Shown here: piece by piece, positions 28,330 through 38,796 of the stretch
How the letters are laid out: every line of letters starts with the position of its first letter
Position numbering within the stretch: position 1 is the first letter of the stretch
Assembly (NCBI RefSeq): GCF_900110125.1
Contig: NZ_FOCN01000002.1
Span: 248,001 to 312,000 of the forward strand
Reading direction: 5' to 3'
Length of the DNA stretch: 64,000 nt
Source: Cryobacterium luteum
GTDB lineage: Bacteria > Actinomycetota > Actinomycetes > Actinomycetales > Microbacteriaceae
Position numbers and translations under genes: made by a program
The notes under the pieces: model-generated
What the model saw: only the letters and a program-made list of their open reading frames with translations
What the model was told of the DNA's origin: nothing
The model's database searches: none

Positions 28330-28359
28330 GAAGGGCCCCGACTTCGGTCGGGGCCCTTC
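28330..28359 (+). terminator. terminator after livK
   Basis: A perfect 13-bp stem (28330-28342 with 28347-28359) capped by a TTCG tetraloop, followed by TCTGCG rather than a T run. Confidence 0.8.
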
Positions 28360-28381
28360 TGCGTACCCCGTCCATTCACGC

Positions 28382-28417
28382 GAGCGGATGCGCTGAGCCG
28401 GCCGCCGGCATCCGCTC
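28382..28417. other. hairpin between livK and livF
   Basis: GAGCGGATGC (28382-28391) and GCATCCGCTC (28408-28417) form a 10-bp stem. It uses the genome-wide abundant CGGATGC word and may add to transcript-end stability. Confidence 0.5.
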
Positions 28418-28436
28418 AGCAATCCCACACACAGAA

Positions 28437-28465
28437 GCGGCGTCCGAGAGAGTGTCGGACGCCGC
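28437..28465 (-). terminator. terminator after livF
   Basis: GCGGCGTCCGA (28437-28447) pairs perfectly with TCGGACGCCGC (28455-28465), 7-nt loop. On the minus strand it lies 28 nt after the livF stop and is followed by TTCTGTGTG. Confidence 0.7.
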
Positions 28466-28492
28466 CACGGGCTGATACAGCTGATGCGGGTG

Positions 28493-29260
28493 CTAGTCCT
28501 GCCCGAGGGTTCCGAGGTACAGGCCGATCACCTTGGGGTCGTTCAAAAGCTCACGTCCGGTGCCGGTGTAGGCATCCCGGCCCTGATCGAGCACATAGCC
28601 GCGGTCACAGATTTGCAGGCAACGACGAGCGTTCTGCTCCACCATGATCGTGGTCACGCCGGCCTTGTTGATCTCTTTCACCCGCAGAAAGGCTTCGTCC
28701 TGGCGCACCGGGGAGAGGCCGGCGCTCGGCTCATCGAGCAGCAGCACGTGCGGGCCCATCATGAGCGCTCGACTCATGGCCACCATCTGGCGTTCACCGC
28801 CCGAGAGCGACCCGGCGCGCTGCGACATCCGTTTGCTCAGCTCGGGAAAAATCTCGGTGACGAATTCGAGCCGCTCGACGAGTCCCCTGGGCTTGAGAAA
28901 GATGCCCATCTCGAGGTTTTCGCGAATGGTCAGGGTGGGAAACACGTTGTTGTTCTGCGGAACGAAGCCCACGCCCTGCGCGACGAGCTTGTTGGCCTTG
29001 AGATTGGTGATGTTCTTGCCGCGCAGCAGAATGTCGCCGTCGCGTACCTTCACCTGGCCGAAGATCGACTTGAGCAGCGTCGATTTGCCGGCGCCGTTCG
29101 GGCCGATGATGCCGATCAGCTCGCCGGCGTAGGCGGTCAGCGAGCAGGAATTGAGAATGTTCACACCGGTGACGTAGCCGGCCGTGACGTTCTTGACCTC
29201 GACCACCGCCTCCCGGGTCTCAGTGGGCGCCGGAGCGGCCAGCGGTTCAGCGTTCGTCAT
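28493..29260 (-). CDS. livF: branched-chain amino acid ABC transporter ATPase LivF
   Basis: 255 residues. Walker A GPNGAGKST, ABC signature LSGGERQMVAMSRAL, Walker B VLLLDEPSAGLSP. A 20-residue N-terminal extension precedes the ATPase core. Last gene of livH-livM-livG-livF; it overlaps livG by 14 nt. Confidence 0.94.
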   Translation of the reverse strand: MTNAEPLAAPAPTETREAVVEVKNVTAGYVTGVNILNSCSLTAYAGELIGIIGPNGAGKSTLLKSIFGQVKVRDGDILLRGKNITNLKANKLVAQGVGFVPQNNNVFPTLTIRENLEMGIFLKPRGLVERLEFVTEIFPELSKRMSQRAGSLSGGERQMVAMSRALMMGPHVLLLDEPSAGLSPVRQDEAFLRVKEINKAGVTTIMVEQNARRCLQICDRGYVLDQGRDAYTGTGRELLNDPKVIGLYLGTLGQD

Positions 29261-30206
29261 CGAGCAACTCCTTTATGGCTGACACGTTCTCGGTCTCGGT
29301 GTTCAGGTCTTCGCCGATGTCCTCGTCGTGGTGCGACCCGAGGTAGGCGTCGATCACGGCCGGGTTTTTCATGACCTCGTGAGGGTCGCCCTCGGCGACC
29401 ACCTTGCCCTCGGCCATCACGATCACCCAGTCGGCGATGTGCCGCACCATGTGCATATCGTGCTCCACGAACAAAACGGTCATGCCCTGCGACTTGAGGT
29501 TGAGAATGTGGTCGAGCAGCGACTGGGTCAGTGCCGGGTTGACCCCGGCCATCGGTTCGTCGAGCATCACCAGGGTTGGGTCGCTCATGAGCGCCCGCGC
29601 CATTTCGAGCAGCTTGCGCTGACCGCCGGAGAGGCTCGCCGCGTAGTCGTCTTTCTTGGTGTCGAGCTTGAACCGGGTGAGCAGATCAATGGCCTTGGCC
29701 CGATTCTCCTCTTCCTGGTTGCGCCAGAGGAACGGCATCAGGGCGCGGAACATGTTCTCGCCGGTCTGGCCCTTGGCGCCGAGCAGCATGTTGTCCATCA
29801 CGGTGAGCAGCCCGAGGGCTTTGGTCAGCTGAAAGGTGCGAATCTGGCCCATCCGGGCTACCCGATAAGCGGGAACACCGGCGAGGGAGCGGCCATCGAA
29901 GGTCCATTTGCCGTCGTCGGGCTTGTCGAAGCCGGTCAGCAGATTGAACAGGGTGGTCTTGCCGGCGCCGTTGGGGCCGATCAGCGCGGTGATCGCGCCG
30001 CGCGGAACCTCGACGTGGGCGACATCCACTGCGGTGAGACCACCGAACGTGCGTCGCACGTTGTCGACGACGAGAATAGGGTCGACCTTGGCGCAGCCGG
30101 GTTCAGCCTCACCGATGTGCAGCCCGGTCGTCTTGACCGGCTTCTTGGTGGGGACGGGCGGCTCGAGCGGAGCCGCGGAATCGAGAGGGACAGCGTTAGC
30201 GGACAA
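29247..30206 (-). CDS. livG: branched-chain amino acid ABC transporter ATPase LivG
   Basis: 319 residues. Walker A GPNGAGKTT, signature LSGGQRKLLEMARAL, Walker B VMLDEPMAGVNP. It has ~40 extra N-terminal residues and a ~30-residue C-terminal tail beyond the LivG core. Overlaps livM by 11 nt and livF by 14 nt. Confidence 0.94.
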   Translation of the reverse strand: MSANAVPLDSAAPLEPPVPTKKPVKTTGLHIGEAEPGCAKVDPILVVDNVRRTFGGLTAVDVAHVEVPRGAITALIGPNGAGKTTLFNLLTGFDKPDDGKWTFDGRSLAGVPAYRVARMGQIRTFQLTKALGLLTVMDNMLLGAKGQTGENMFRALMPFLWRNQEEENRAKAIDLLTRFKLDTKKDDYAASLSGGQRKLLEMARALMSDPTLVMLDEPMAGVNPALTQSLLDHILNLKSQGMTVLFVEHDMHMVRHIADWVIVMAEGKVVAEGDPHEVMKNPAVIDAYLGSHHDEDIGEDLNTETENVSAIKELLDDER

Positions 30207-31176
30207 AAGCCAACTCCTTCTTATTGCCGAAGATGCCTTGCGGTCTGAAGATGACGATTAACATGATCGCCACTCCCACCAGGATGAAGCGCAGCTGACC
30301 GCCCTGGATCGCCGTCATGAACGGCAACCAGCCCGCCTCAACGGCGCGGGCGATGAAACCGGAGAAGAAGGACAGCAGCACCCAGAAGATCATCGAACCG
30401 ATGATGGGACCGAGCACCGTCGCAGCCCCGCCGAGCAGCAGTATGGCGTAGATGAAAAAGGTCAGCGTCGTCTGGTAGTTCGACGGTACGACCGCTCGCG
30501 GCAGGGCGAAGATCATGCCGGCGATGGTGCCGAGCACGCCACCGAAGATGAGCGACTGCATCTTGTAGGCGTAGACGTTCTTGCCAAGGGCGCGCACCGC
30601 GTCTTCGTCTTCACGGATACCCTTAATGACTCGGCCCCAGGGGCTGCGCATGATCTGCCAGACCAGCAGAGCCGCGAGAATCACGATCGACCAGGCCACG
30701 ATGCGCAGCCAGGTGTCGTAGGCGTTGTTGGTGAACGGGCCGAAGCCGTAAGTACCATCTGCGAGCGGGTTCAGCGCCGCAAATTCGTTCTTGTAACCGC
30801 TGAGGCCGTTGGCCGAACCGGTGACCGAGGCGAAGGTGTTCGTCGTGAACAACAGTCGCACGATCTCGGCGGCCGCGATTGTGACGATCGCGAGATAGTC
30901 AGCGCGCAGTCGCAGCGTCGGAATACCCAAAATCAGCGCGAAGACAACGGATGCCCCGACGCCGACCAGAAAGGCACCCCAGACGGGAAACCCGAAGGTC
31001 AGAATAGAAATGGCATAACCGTAGGCGCCGAGGGCCATGAACCCGGCCTGGCCGAAGTTCAGCAGGCCGGTGTAACCGAAGTGCACGGCGAGCCCGAGGG
31101 CGGCCAGTGCGTAGGCGGCCGTGGTCGGGCTGATCAGCTCGACGGCGGCGTTGTTGAAGATTGCTCCCCAGTCCAT
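30196..31176 (-). CDS. livM: branched-chain amino acid ABC transporter permease LivM
   Basis: 326 residues with about 8-9 hydrophobic segments. NFGQAGFMALGAYGYA and the cytoplasmic coupling loop GRVIKGIREDEDAVRALGKNV are typical of LivM. The gap from livH is 8 nt. Confidence 0.93.
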   Translation of the reverse strand: MDWGAIFNNAAVELISPTTAAYALAALGLAVHFGYTGLLNFGQAGFMALGAYGYAISILTFGFPVWGAFLVGVGASVVFALILGIPTLRLRADYLAIVTIAAAEIVRLLFTTNTFASVTGSANGLSGYKNEFAALNPLADGTYGFGPFTNNAYDTWLRIVAWSIVILAALLVWQIMRSPWGRVIKGIREDEDAVRALGKNVYAYKMQSLIFGGVLGTIAGMIFALPRAVVPSNYQTTLTFFIYAILLLGGAATVLGPIIGSMIFWVLLSFFSGFIARAVEAGWLPFMTAIQGGQLRFILVGVAIMLIVIFRPQGIFGNKKELAFVR

Positions 31177-31184
31177 GTGAACCC

Positions 31185-32489
31185 CTAACCAATTCTTTCT
31201 TTGCGACCCAGAATGCCCTGTGGTCGAAACAGCAGCACGAGGATCAAAATGACGAGGGCGCCGACGATTTTCATGTCGGACGGAAGCCAGAGCGTCGACA
31301 GCTCAACGAAGAGCCCGACGATGAGAGAGCCGACGAGGGCACCGAAGGCGGTGCCGAGACCGCCGAGAGTGACGGCAGCGAAGACCAGCAGCAGCATCTG
31401 AAAGCCCATGTCCCAGCTGACACCGGGGCGGAAGTAGGCCCAAAGCACGCCGCTGAGTCCGGCGAGGGCCGCGCCGACCACCCAGACGATGCGAATGACG
31501 TTGTCAACGTCGATGCCGCTCGCCGAGGCCAGGCTCGGGTTGTCGGACACGGCGCGGGTGGCCTTGCCGATGCGGGTGCGCAGTAGAAAGTAGGCCACGG
31601 CGAGCAGTACCACGATGCTGATGCCCATGCTCGCGAGGTCGATGGGAGAGAGCGAGATCGGGCCGAACTTGAGATCGGCCATGCCGGCGCCCGGAAGCTG
31701 ACTCGTGCTGCCGCCGAAGAAGTATTGGTACAGGTAGCGCAGGGCGAGCGAGAGTCCGATGCTCACGATCATGAGGGGGATCACCGCCACGCCCTTACGG
31801 CGCAGTGGTTTCCAGAGCACCGCATCGAGGCTGTACCCGAGGGCGCCGCTGAGCGCGATGGCGATCAAAATGGCGAGCCAGACCGGCAGTCCCAGGGTGA
31901 CCGAGAACACCAGCGTCATCAGCGCGCCGAAGGTGATCAGCTCGGCGTGGGCAAAGTTGCTCAGCCCGGTGGTGCCGAAGATCAGCGACACGCCGATTGC
32001 CGCGAGGGCCAGCAACAGGCCGAAGTTCAGGCCGTTAAAGAATCGGTTGACGAACTGGTCGAAGAAGCTCACCGTGTTGCGGGTACCTTCGCCGAGGAAG
32101 AAGTTCACCGATTTTCGGTCGGTCAATCCGAACTCGGTATCGATGACGTTGCCACCCTCGGCGACGACGACACCTTCGGGCAGGGTGTCCTCGTCGAGGG
32201 TTACCTCGTAGGTGCCTTTCTCGGGAACACCGATCGCCCAACGGCCCTCGGCATCCGTCACGGTGTCGGCCTGATAGCCGTTGCCGTCCACGGCGATCGC
32301 GACGCCGTCGAGGGCCTCACCGTCGAACTGCACATTGCCGGAGATCGTGAACTCGAACTCGGTGCCGACCTCGTCGGCGTGCGCGCTGCTCACCGAAAAG
32401 GTGGCCATGGTCAGGGCTGCGAGAAGCGTCACGAACAGAATGGCCAGCATCCTGGGTATGTATCTCTGAGCCGTAAGAGTGGACTTCAC
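31185..32489 (-). CDS. livH: LivH permease fused to a secreted beta-sandwich domain
   Basis: 434 residues, about 140 more than a normal LivH. Residues 1-37 form a signal peptide ending near SSAHA. Residues ~45-125 look like a carboxypeptidase-regulatory-like beta-sandwich (TISGNVQFDG, then TDAEGRWAIGVPEKGTYEV), predicted outside the membrane. Residues ~150-434 are the LivH permease (GLSNFAHAELITFGALM). GTG start with a strong GGAGGT Shine-Dalgarno. The outside domain could help dock LivK; that is inference. Confidence 0.9.
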   Translation of the reverse strand: MKSTLTAQRYIPRMLAILFVTLLAALTMATFSVSSAHADEVGTEFEFTISGNVQFDGEALDGVAIAVDGNGYQADTVTDAEGRWAIGVPEKGTYEVTLDEDTLPEGVVVAEGGNVIDTEFGLTDRKSVNFFLGEGTRNTVSFFDQFVNRFFNGLNFGLLLALAAIGVSLIFGTTGLSNFAHAELITFGALMTLVFSVTLGLPVWLAILIAIALSGALGYSLDAVLWKPLRRKGVAVIPLMIVSIGLSLALRYLYQYFFGGSTSQLPGAGMADLKFGPISLSPIDLASMGISIVVLLAVAYFLLRTRIGKATRAVSDNPSLASASGIDVDNVIRIVWVVGAALAGLSGVLWAYFRPGVSWDMGFQMLLLVFAAVTLGGLGTAFGALVGSLIVGLFVELSTLWLPSDMKIVGALVILILVLLFRPQGILGRKERIG

Positions 32490-32703
32490 GGGACCTCCAT
32501 GTGGGTGCCGACCGGTGGGTAACCGAGCGGACGCCGGGCAAGTACTGCCAACGTCGTTGTTGAGAGTACGTGCCGATTATGTCCTATATGTTTCGAAACT
32601 CCGCAACCCGCGGTAATTGTGCGCGGAATGTGATGGGCCCAAACACGCTTAACATTGAAGGACCGGTCTAGTTACTTCACGTCCCGTGCGGTGGTAGCGC
32701 GTT

Positions 32704-32731
32704 TTGCCGGATATTTTTCTGTTTTTAGCTA
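32704..32731 (+). promoter_or_regulatory. possible guaB promoter
   Basis: TTGCCG (32704-32709), 16-bp spacer, TAGCTA (32726-32731), followed by RBS AAAGGGG before ATG 32748. Weak -10 match. The rest of the 258-bp livH-guaB gap shows no other clear element. Confidence 0.4.
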
Positions 32732-32738
32732 CAGGTAA

Positions 32739-34250
<1,512 letters not shown>

Positions 34251-34262
34251 GGCCAGCCTTTC

Positions 34263-34294
34263 TCGAGCGGATGCCCGTCGGCATTCGCTCGAAA
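34263..34294 (+). terminator. hairpin after guaB
   Basis: TCGAGCGGATGCC (34263-34275) pairs with GGCATTCGCTCGA (34280-34292) with one G-T wobble and a 4-nt loop; no T run follows. Confidence 0.65.
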
Positions 34295-34316
34295 ATGGGA
34301 TGTCGGGGCTGTCCTC

Positions 34317-34329
34317 TAAACTGTAACCA
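34317..34329 (+). promoter_or_regulatory. -10 box of leaderless guaB3
   Basis: TAAACT at 34317-34322, 6 nt, then ATG 34329. It shows that guaB3 has its own promoter apart from guaB. Confidence 0.6.
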
Positions 34330-35447
34330 TGGAAATCGAGATCGGCCGTTCCAAGCGCGCTCGCCGCGTATACGCCTTCGACGACATCGCGGTGGTGCCG
34401 AGTCGGCGCACCCGCGACCCGGAGGACGTGTCGGTCGGCTGGACCATCGACGCCTACCAGTTCGCCATTCCGGTGCTGGCCGCCCCGATGGACTCCGTCG
34501 TCTCGCCCACCACGGCCATCATGATGGGCCAGCTGGGCGGCGTCGGCGTGCTCGACCTTGAAGGCCTGTGGACCCGGCACGAGAACCCGGAGCCGTTGCT
34601 CGCCGAAATTCGCAGCCTGCCCGCCGACAAGGCCACCGCCCGCATGCAGGAGATGTACTCCGCTCCGATCCAGCCTGCGCTCGTCACCGCACGCCTCGCC
34701 GAGATTCGTGCGGGCGGCGTTACCGTGGCCGGCGCGCTCTCACCCCAGCGCACGCAGGAACTCTACGAAACCGTCGTCGCTGCCGGCGTCGACCTGTTCG
34801 TGATTCGCGGCACGACCGTGTCGGCCGAGCACGTGTCGCAGAACCAGGAACCGCTCAACCTCAAGAAGTTCATCTACGAGCTCGACGTTCCCGTGATCGT
34901 GGGCGGTGCGGCCACCTACACCGCAGCGCTGCACCTCATGCGCACGGGCGCGGCCGGTGTTCTGGTCGGTTTCGGCGGAGGAGCGGCGTCGACCACCCGC
35001 GCGACCCTCGGCATCCACGCCCCGATGGCCACCGCCGTAGCGGATGTCGCCGGCGCGCGCCGCGACTACATGGACGAGTCCGGCGGCCGTTACGTGCACG
35101 TCATCGCCGACGGCGGCCTCGGCACCTCCGGTGATATCGTCAAGGCCGTCGCGTGCGGCGCCGACGCCGTCATGCTCGGTACCGCCCTGGCCCGGGCCAC
35201 GGATGCCCCCGGCGGCGGATTCCACTGGGGCGCCGAGGCGCACCACCCGCAGCTTCCGCGCGGCAAGCGCGTCGAAGTCGGTACCGTGGCCCCGCTCGAA
35301 GAGATTCTCTACGGCCCGGCACCGGTCGCAGACGGCACCGCCAACCTGATCGGCGCGCTGCGTCGATCGATGGCGACCACGGGCTACTCCGATCTCAAGG
35401 AATTTCAACGGGTTGAAGTGGTTGTCGCGCCGTACCGAGTGAACTAG
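34329..35447 (+). CDS. guaB3: GuaB3-family IMP dehydrogenase-related protein
   Basis: 372 residues, an IMPDH-like barrel without CBS domains. The active-site loop reads GGGAASTTR, where guaB has GPGSICTTR, so the catalytic cysteine is replaced by serine. It keeps the phosphate-binding IADGGLGTSGDIVKA motif. Actinobacteria commonly carry this paralogue next to guaB; its reaction is unsettled and it is unlikely to use the standard thioimidate chemistry. Leaderless start. Confidence 0.92.
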   Translation: MEIEIGRSKRARRVYAFDDIAVVPSRRTRDPEDVSVGWTIDAYQFAIPVLAAPMDSVVSPTTAIMMGQLGGVGVLDLEGLWTRHENPEPLLAEIRSLPADKATARMQEMYSAPIQPALVTARLAEIRAGGVTVAGALSPQRTQELYETVVAAGVDLFVIRGTTVSAEHVSQNQEPLNLKKFIYELDVPVIVGGAATYTAALHLMRTGAAGVLVGFGGGAASTTRATLGIHAPMATAVADVAGARRDYMDESGGRYVHVIADGGLGTSGDIVKAVACGADAVMLGTALARATDAPGGGFHWGAEAHHPQLPRGKRVEVGTVAPLEEILYGPAPVADGTANLIGALRRSMATTGYSDLKEFQRVEVVVAPYRVN

Positions 35448-35574
35448 CGTCAGAAGAACCAACGCCGAAGATAGACGTACTTTTCAGCATTACCCGCAAC
35501 AATGAAGTCGCAGTTGTTTGTCGCACCTCCCCTGACCGCTCGTCTTTGAACACTGAGTCTGAACAGGAGCAGCA

Positions 35575-37305
35575 ATGGCCTCCCACAATTCGGTCACCCG
35601 GTCCACAAAATTGGGGCCTGAGGAGCGGGTCGCCGCTCTCGCCAAGCTCAAAGAGAAAGAGCTCGACATTCTCGTCGTCGGTGGCGGCATCGTCGGGGCC
35701 GGTGCAGCCCTCGATGCCGTCACCCGGGGCCTGAGCGTCGGCATCCTCGAGGCGCGGGACTGGGCGTCGGGTACGTCGAGCCGGTCGTCCAAGCTCGTGC
35801 ACGGCGGCATCCGCTACCTGGAGCAGCTCGACTTCCGCCTCGTGCGTGAGGCGCTCACCGAGCGGGGGCTGCTGTTGCAGCGCATCGCGCCGCATCTCGT
35901 CAAACCGGTGCGGTTTCTGTACCCGCTCAAAAAACGATTCACCGAACGGCTCTACATCGGTGCCGGCATGCTGCTCTACGACATCTTCTCCCACACCGGT
36001 GGTCGCCCGCCCGGCGTGCCGCACCACCGCCACCTGTCCAAAGGCCAGGTGCAGAAGCTCATTCCGAGCCTCGCCAACAACGCACTGGTCGGCGGCATCA
36101 CCTACTACGATGCCCAGGTCGACGACGCCCGCTACGTGTCGTCGCTCGTGCGCACGGCCTCCTTCTACGGCGCCCACGCGGCCAGCCGGGTGCGGGTCGA
36201 GGGCTTCATCAAGGTGGGGGAGCGCGTCGTCGGCGTGCGCGCCCACGACCTGCAGACCGACGAACGCTTCGACGTGCGGGCCAAGCAGGTCGTGAATGCC
36301 ACCGGGGTTTGGACCGACGACACCCAACGCATGGTCGGCGAACGCGGCACCTTCAAGGTACGCGCGTCGAAGGGCGTGCACCTCGTGGTGCCGCGCGACC
36401 GGTTCCAGAGCGCGATGGGGCTTCTGCTGCGCACCGAAAAGAGCGTTCTGTTCGTGATCCCGTGGGGCAGGCACTGGCTCATCGGCACGACCGACACCGA
36501 CTGGTACCTCGACAAGGCGCATCCAGCGGCGACGGCAGCCGACATCGACTACATTCTTGAGCACATCAATTCGGTTTTGACCGTGCCGCTCACTCGCGAA
36601 GACGTCGAGGGTGTTTATGCCGGGCTCCGTCCGCTTCTGGCCGGCGAAAGTGACCAGACCTCCAAGCTGTCCCGCGAACACCTCGTCGGACACTCGGTGC
36701 CCGGCCTCGTCGTGATCGCCGGCGGCAAGTGGACCACCTACCGCATCATGGCCAAAGACGCAGTGGATGCCGCGGCGTCGGCCCTCGACGGCCGCATTCC
36801 CGCGTCGGCGACCCAGGACATCCCCTTGTTGGGGGCTGAGGGATATCAGGCTGCGTGGAACAAGCGCGGCAAGATCGCCAGAGCGTTCGGGCTGCACACC
36901 GTGCGGGTGGAACACCTGCTCAACCGCTACGGCACCCTCACCGATGAGCTGCTCGACCTCATCCGCGCCAACCCGGCGCTCGCCGAACCGTTGCCCGGGG
37001 CCGATGACTACATCGGTGCCGAGGTCGTCTACGCGGCTTCGCACGAGGGAGCCTTGCACCTGGAAGACGTGCTCGCCCGCCGCACCCGCATCTCGATCGA
37101 AGCCTGGGACCGCGGGGTTTCGGCCGCGCCGGTCGCCGCAGGGCTCATGGCCGGGGTGCTGGGCTGGGATCAGGAGCGCATCGACCGCGAGGTGGGTTTC
37201 TACCTCACCCGGGTCGCCGCCGAGCGGGCCTCGCAGGAGGAGCCCAACGACGAATCCGCCGACCGGGTGCGGCTCGAGGCCCCCGACATCATGGTCACCA
37301 ACTAG
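35575..37305 (+). CDS. glpD: glycerol-3-phosphate dehydrogenase (FAD-dependent)
   Basis: Oxidises glycerol-3-phosphate to dihydroxyacetone phosphate at the membrane, feeding electrons to quinone. 576 residues. FAD motif VVGGGIVGAGAALDAVTRG at ~residue 25, then GTSSRSSKLVHGGIRYLE, and a C-terminal DAO_C domain. AGGAGCAGCA precedes the ATG. No glpK or glpF nearby. Confidence 0.95.
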   Translation: MASHNSVTRSTKLGPEERVAALAKLKEKELDILVVGGGIVGAGAALDAVTRGLSVGILEARDWASGTSSRSSKLVHGGIRYLEQLDFRLVREALTERGLLLQRIAPHLVKPVRFLYPLKKRFTERLYIGAGMLLYDIFSHTGGRPPGVPHHRHLSKGQVQKLIPSLANNALVGGITYYDAQVDDARYVSSLVRTASFYGAHAASRVRVEGFIKVGERVVGVRAHDLQTDERFDVRAKQVVNATGVWTDDTQRMVGERGTFKVRASKGVHLVVPRDRFQSAMGLLLRTEKSVLFVIPWGRHWLIGTTDTDWYLDKAHPAATAADIDYILEHINSVLTVPLTREDVEGVYAGLRPLLAGESDQTSKLSREHLVGHSVPGLVVIAGGKWTTYRIMAKDAVDAAASALDGRIPASATQDIPLLGAEGYQAAWNKRGKIARAFGLHTVRVEHLLNRYGTLTDELLDLIRANPALAEPLPGADDYIGAEVVYAASHEGALHLEDVLARRTRISIEAWDRGVSAAPVAAGLMAGVLGWDQERIDREVGFYLTRVAAERASQEEPNDESADRVRLEAPDIMVTN

Positions 37306-37362
37306 GCGCCGGGGCTCGCGTTCCCGCGCCCCGCGCCCGGGCGGAGCGCGCCCGAACCATGA

Positions 37363-37423
37363 CCGCGCCCGATATTGGTGGCCGCTACGGTAACCGGCGT
37401 AGCGGTCACCCGTTTCGGGCGCA
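37363..37423 (+). repeat. palindromic intergenic repeat, copy 1
   Basis: Outer arms around GCGCCCGAT and CGGGCGC enclose the core GCTACGGTAACCGGCGTAGC. Lies 57 nt after glpD. Same strand orientation as copies 2-4. Confidence 0.88.
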
Positions 37424-37458
37424 GTCACCCGGTGGTCGAGTCGGGCGAAAGCGTGGGT

Positions 37459-37519
37459 GCGCCCGATCTGGGTGCGCGCTACGGTAACCGGCGTAGCGGC
37501 TACCCATTTTAGGCGCGGC
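37459..37519 (+). repeat. palindromic intergenic repeat, copy 2
   Basis: Identical 20-bp core to copy 1, 97 bp further on. Outer arms are less symmetrical (right arm ATTTTAGGCGCGG). Lies 46 bp beyond the stop codon of the AbiEi-like gene. Confidence 0.88.
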
Positions 37520-37565
37520 CATGAGGTTCAGGGTGAGCGCGGTCCGTCGGGGCCGGCGAGAGAGA

Positions 37566-38549
37566 CTACCGGGCGCGCGGAATGCCGTGCCCGGTCAGGA
37601 ACCGCCCGAACACGATGAGGTCGCGGGCGATCTTCCAGTCCCAGCGCGCAAAAGTGGGGCCGAGCGCCCGCACGGGGTCCTCGCGGTCCTTCTCTGCCAT
37701 CACGACCTGGGCCGTGGTGAGGCCGCGGGTGTACTCGTCCTTGAGGTACTTGCCGAGGCCGTCGAACTCACCGACCTTGTTGATGGTTCGCCAGAAGAAG
37801 TCGACGAAGGCAATGAATCCTGCGGCGTCGTCGAAGCGCACTTGCAGTTCGGGAGCCGCGAATCCGAGCAGAAAGATGTTGGCGCGGCTGATCGACTCGC
37901 CGCCCGAGCCCGATTGGGTCGAGGCGAACTCCGCAGCTCTCAGTGCAGCCCCACGTCCTTTGACCCTGGCTGGTCCGTTGAGGGACTCGAGGGCGGACTC
38001 CAACTCCGCACGGGTGGCCAGGCTGTCGCCCCAGCGCGGAATGTGGATGGCGCGGTCCATCATCGCCACGGCATCCGAAAAGGGGAGAATCCGTGCCATC
38101 TCGATCGCCGTTTCGGAAACCGGCGCAACCAGGAGCCCGGCCCTCTCGACGACACGCGGCTGGTGTTCCACGGTGTGCCGCACGATACCGTGACGCGATC
38201 GGCCACCGGATGCCTGTGGAACGGTGACGTGGACATCCGTCGGCCAGTCGACCGGCCGCGGCAACCCCCAGATCGCCGCGGCGGAATGGTGTGAGAACAC
38301 CGGCGCTTCGGAACTGATCGCCGCGTAGGCGCGAATGCGGGCGAGGTAACGCGCGTCGTGCTTCAGCGTTGACCAGAGAATGGTGCTCATATACACGCCG
38401 TGTCGCAGGCGGAAAATGCGCTTCTGCGAGAAATCGCGACGCAATTCCTGCTCGAGGCCGACGGCCACCGCCTCGGAGCGCAGCAAAAGGCCATCCGCTC
38501 TGGTGATGGCAGCGAGCGAGAGATGCGCGGCTGCGAATGCGAGAGTCAT
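37566..38549 (-). CDS. AbiEi-like protein with possible nuclease-fold C-terminus
   Basis: 327 residues from ATG 38549 (an upstream in-frame start at 38597 has no support). The N-terminal ~100 residues resemble the winged-helix antitoxin domain of AbiEi-type proteins (LRRDFSQKRIFRLRHGVYMS, then SHHSAAAIWGLPRP). The C-terminal ~90 residues contain FVDFFW, GEFDGLGKY and VVMAEKDREDPVRALG, a D...ExDG...K pattern like PD-(D/E)xK nucleases. No partner toxin gene is adjacent. Bracketed by palindromic repeats. The function is unproven; family assignment rests on motif memory. Confidence 0.65.
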   Translation of the reverse strand: MTLAFAAAHLSLAAITRADGLLLRSEAVAVGLEQELRRDFSQKRIFRLRHGVYMSTILWSTLKHDARYLARIRAYAAISSEAPVFSHHSAAAIWGLPRPVDWPTDVHVTVPQASGGRSRHGIVRHTVEHQPRVVERAGLLVAPVSETAIEMARILPFSDAVAMMDRAIHIPRWGDSLATRAELESALESLNGPARVKGRGAALRAAEFASTQSGSGGESISRANIFLLGFAAPELQVRFDDAAGFIAFVDFFWRTINKVGEFDGLGKYLKDEYTRGLTTAQVVMAEKDREDPVRALGPTFARWDWKIARDLIVFGRFLTGHGIPRAR

Positions 38550-38629
38550 GACGTGAGCGTGGCACGCGGCGAACGCGGTCGGACCACCCGGCAGCAATCT
38601 GTGGAGAACTCGACCGGTCCGAGGGATGG

Positions 38630-38690
38630 CCGCGCCCGATACCGGTGCGCGCCACGGTAACCGGCGTAGCGGCTACCCGTTTCGGGCGCG
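38630..38690 (+). repeat. palindromic intergenic repeat, copy 3
   Basis: Same core with one change (GCCACGGTAACCGGCGTAGC), in the same orientation as copies 1 and 2. Lies 80 bp upstream of the AbiEi-like start codon. Confidence 0.88.
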
Positions 38691-38755
38691 CGCATCCGCT
38701 TCACACGCGCATGCGGCAAGCGGATGCGACGGCGCCACGGCAAAAGCGGCTCCGG

Positions 38756-38761
38756 TAGAAT
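38756..38761 (+). promoter_or_regulatory. -10 box of the antiporter operon
   Basis: TAGAAT at 38756-38761, followed by a small hairpin AGGGG-ACTG-CCCCT (38763-38776) in the short leader and then AGGAG at 38784. Confidence 0.5.
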
Positions 38762-38796
38762 AAGGGGACTGCCCCTAAACCTCAGGAGTCATGACA

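Noticed and set aside
35395..37428. 677-codon open frame on the - strand
   Set aside because: Antisense to glpD; the real gene has clear FAD and catalytic motifs on the + strand.
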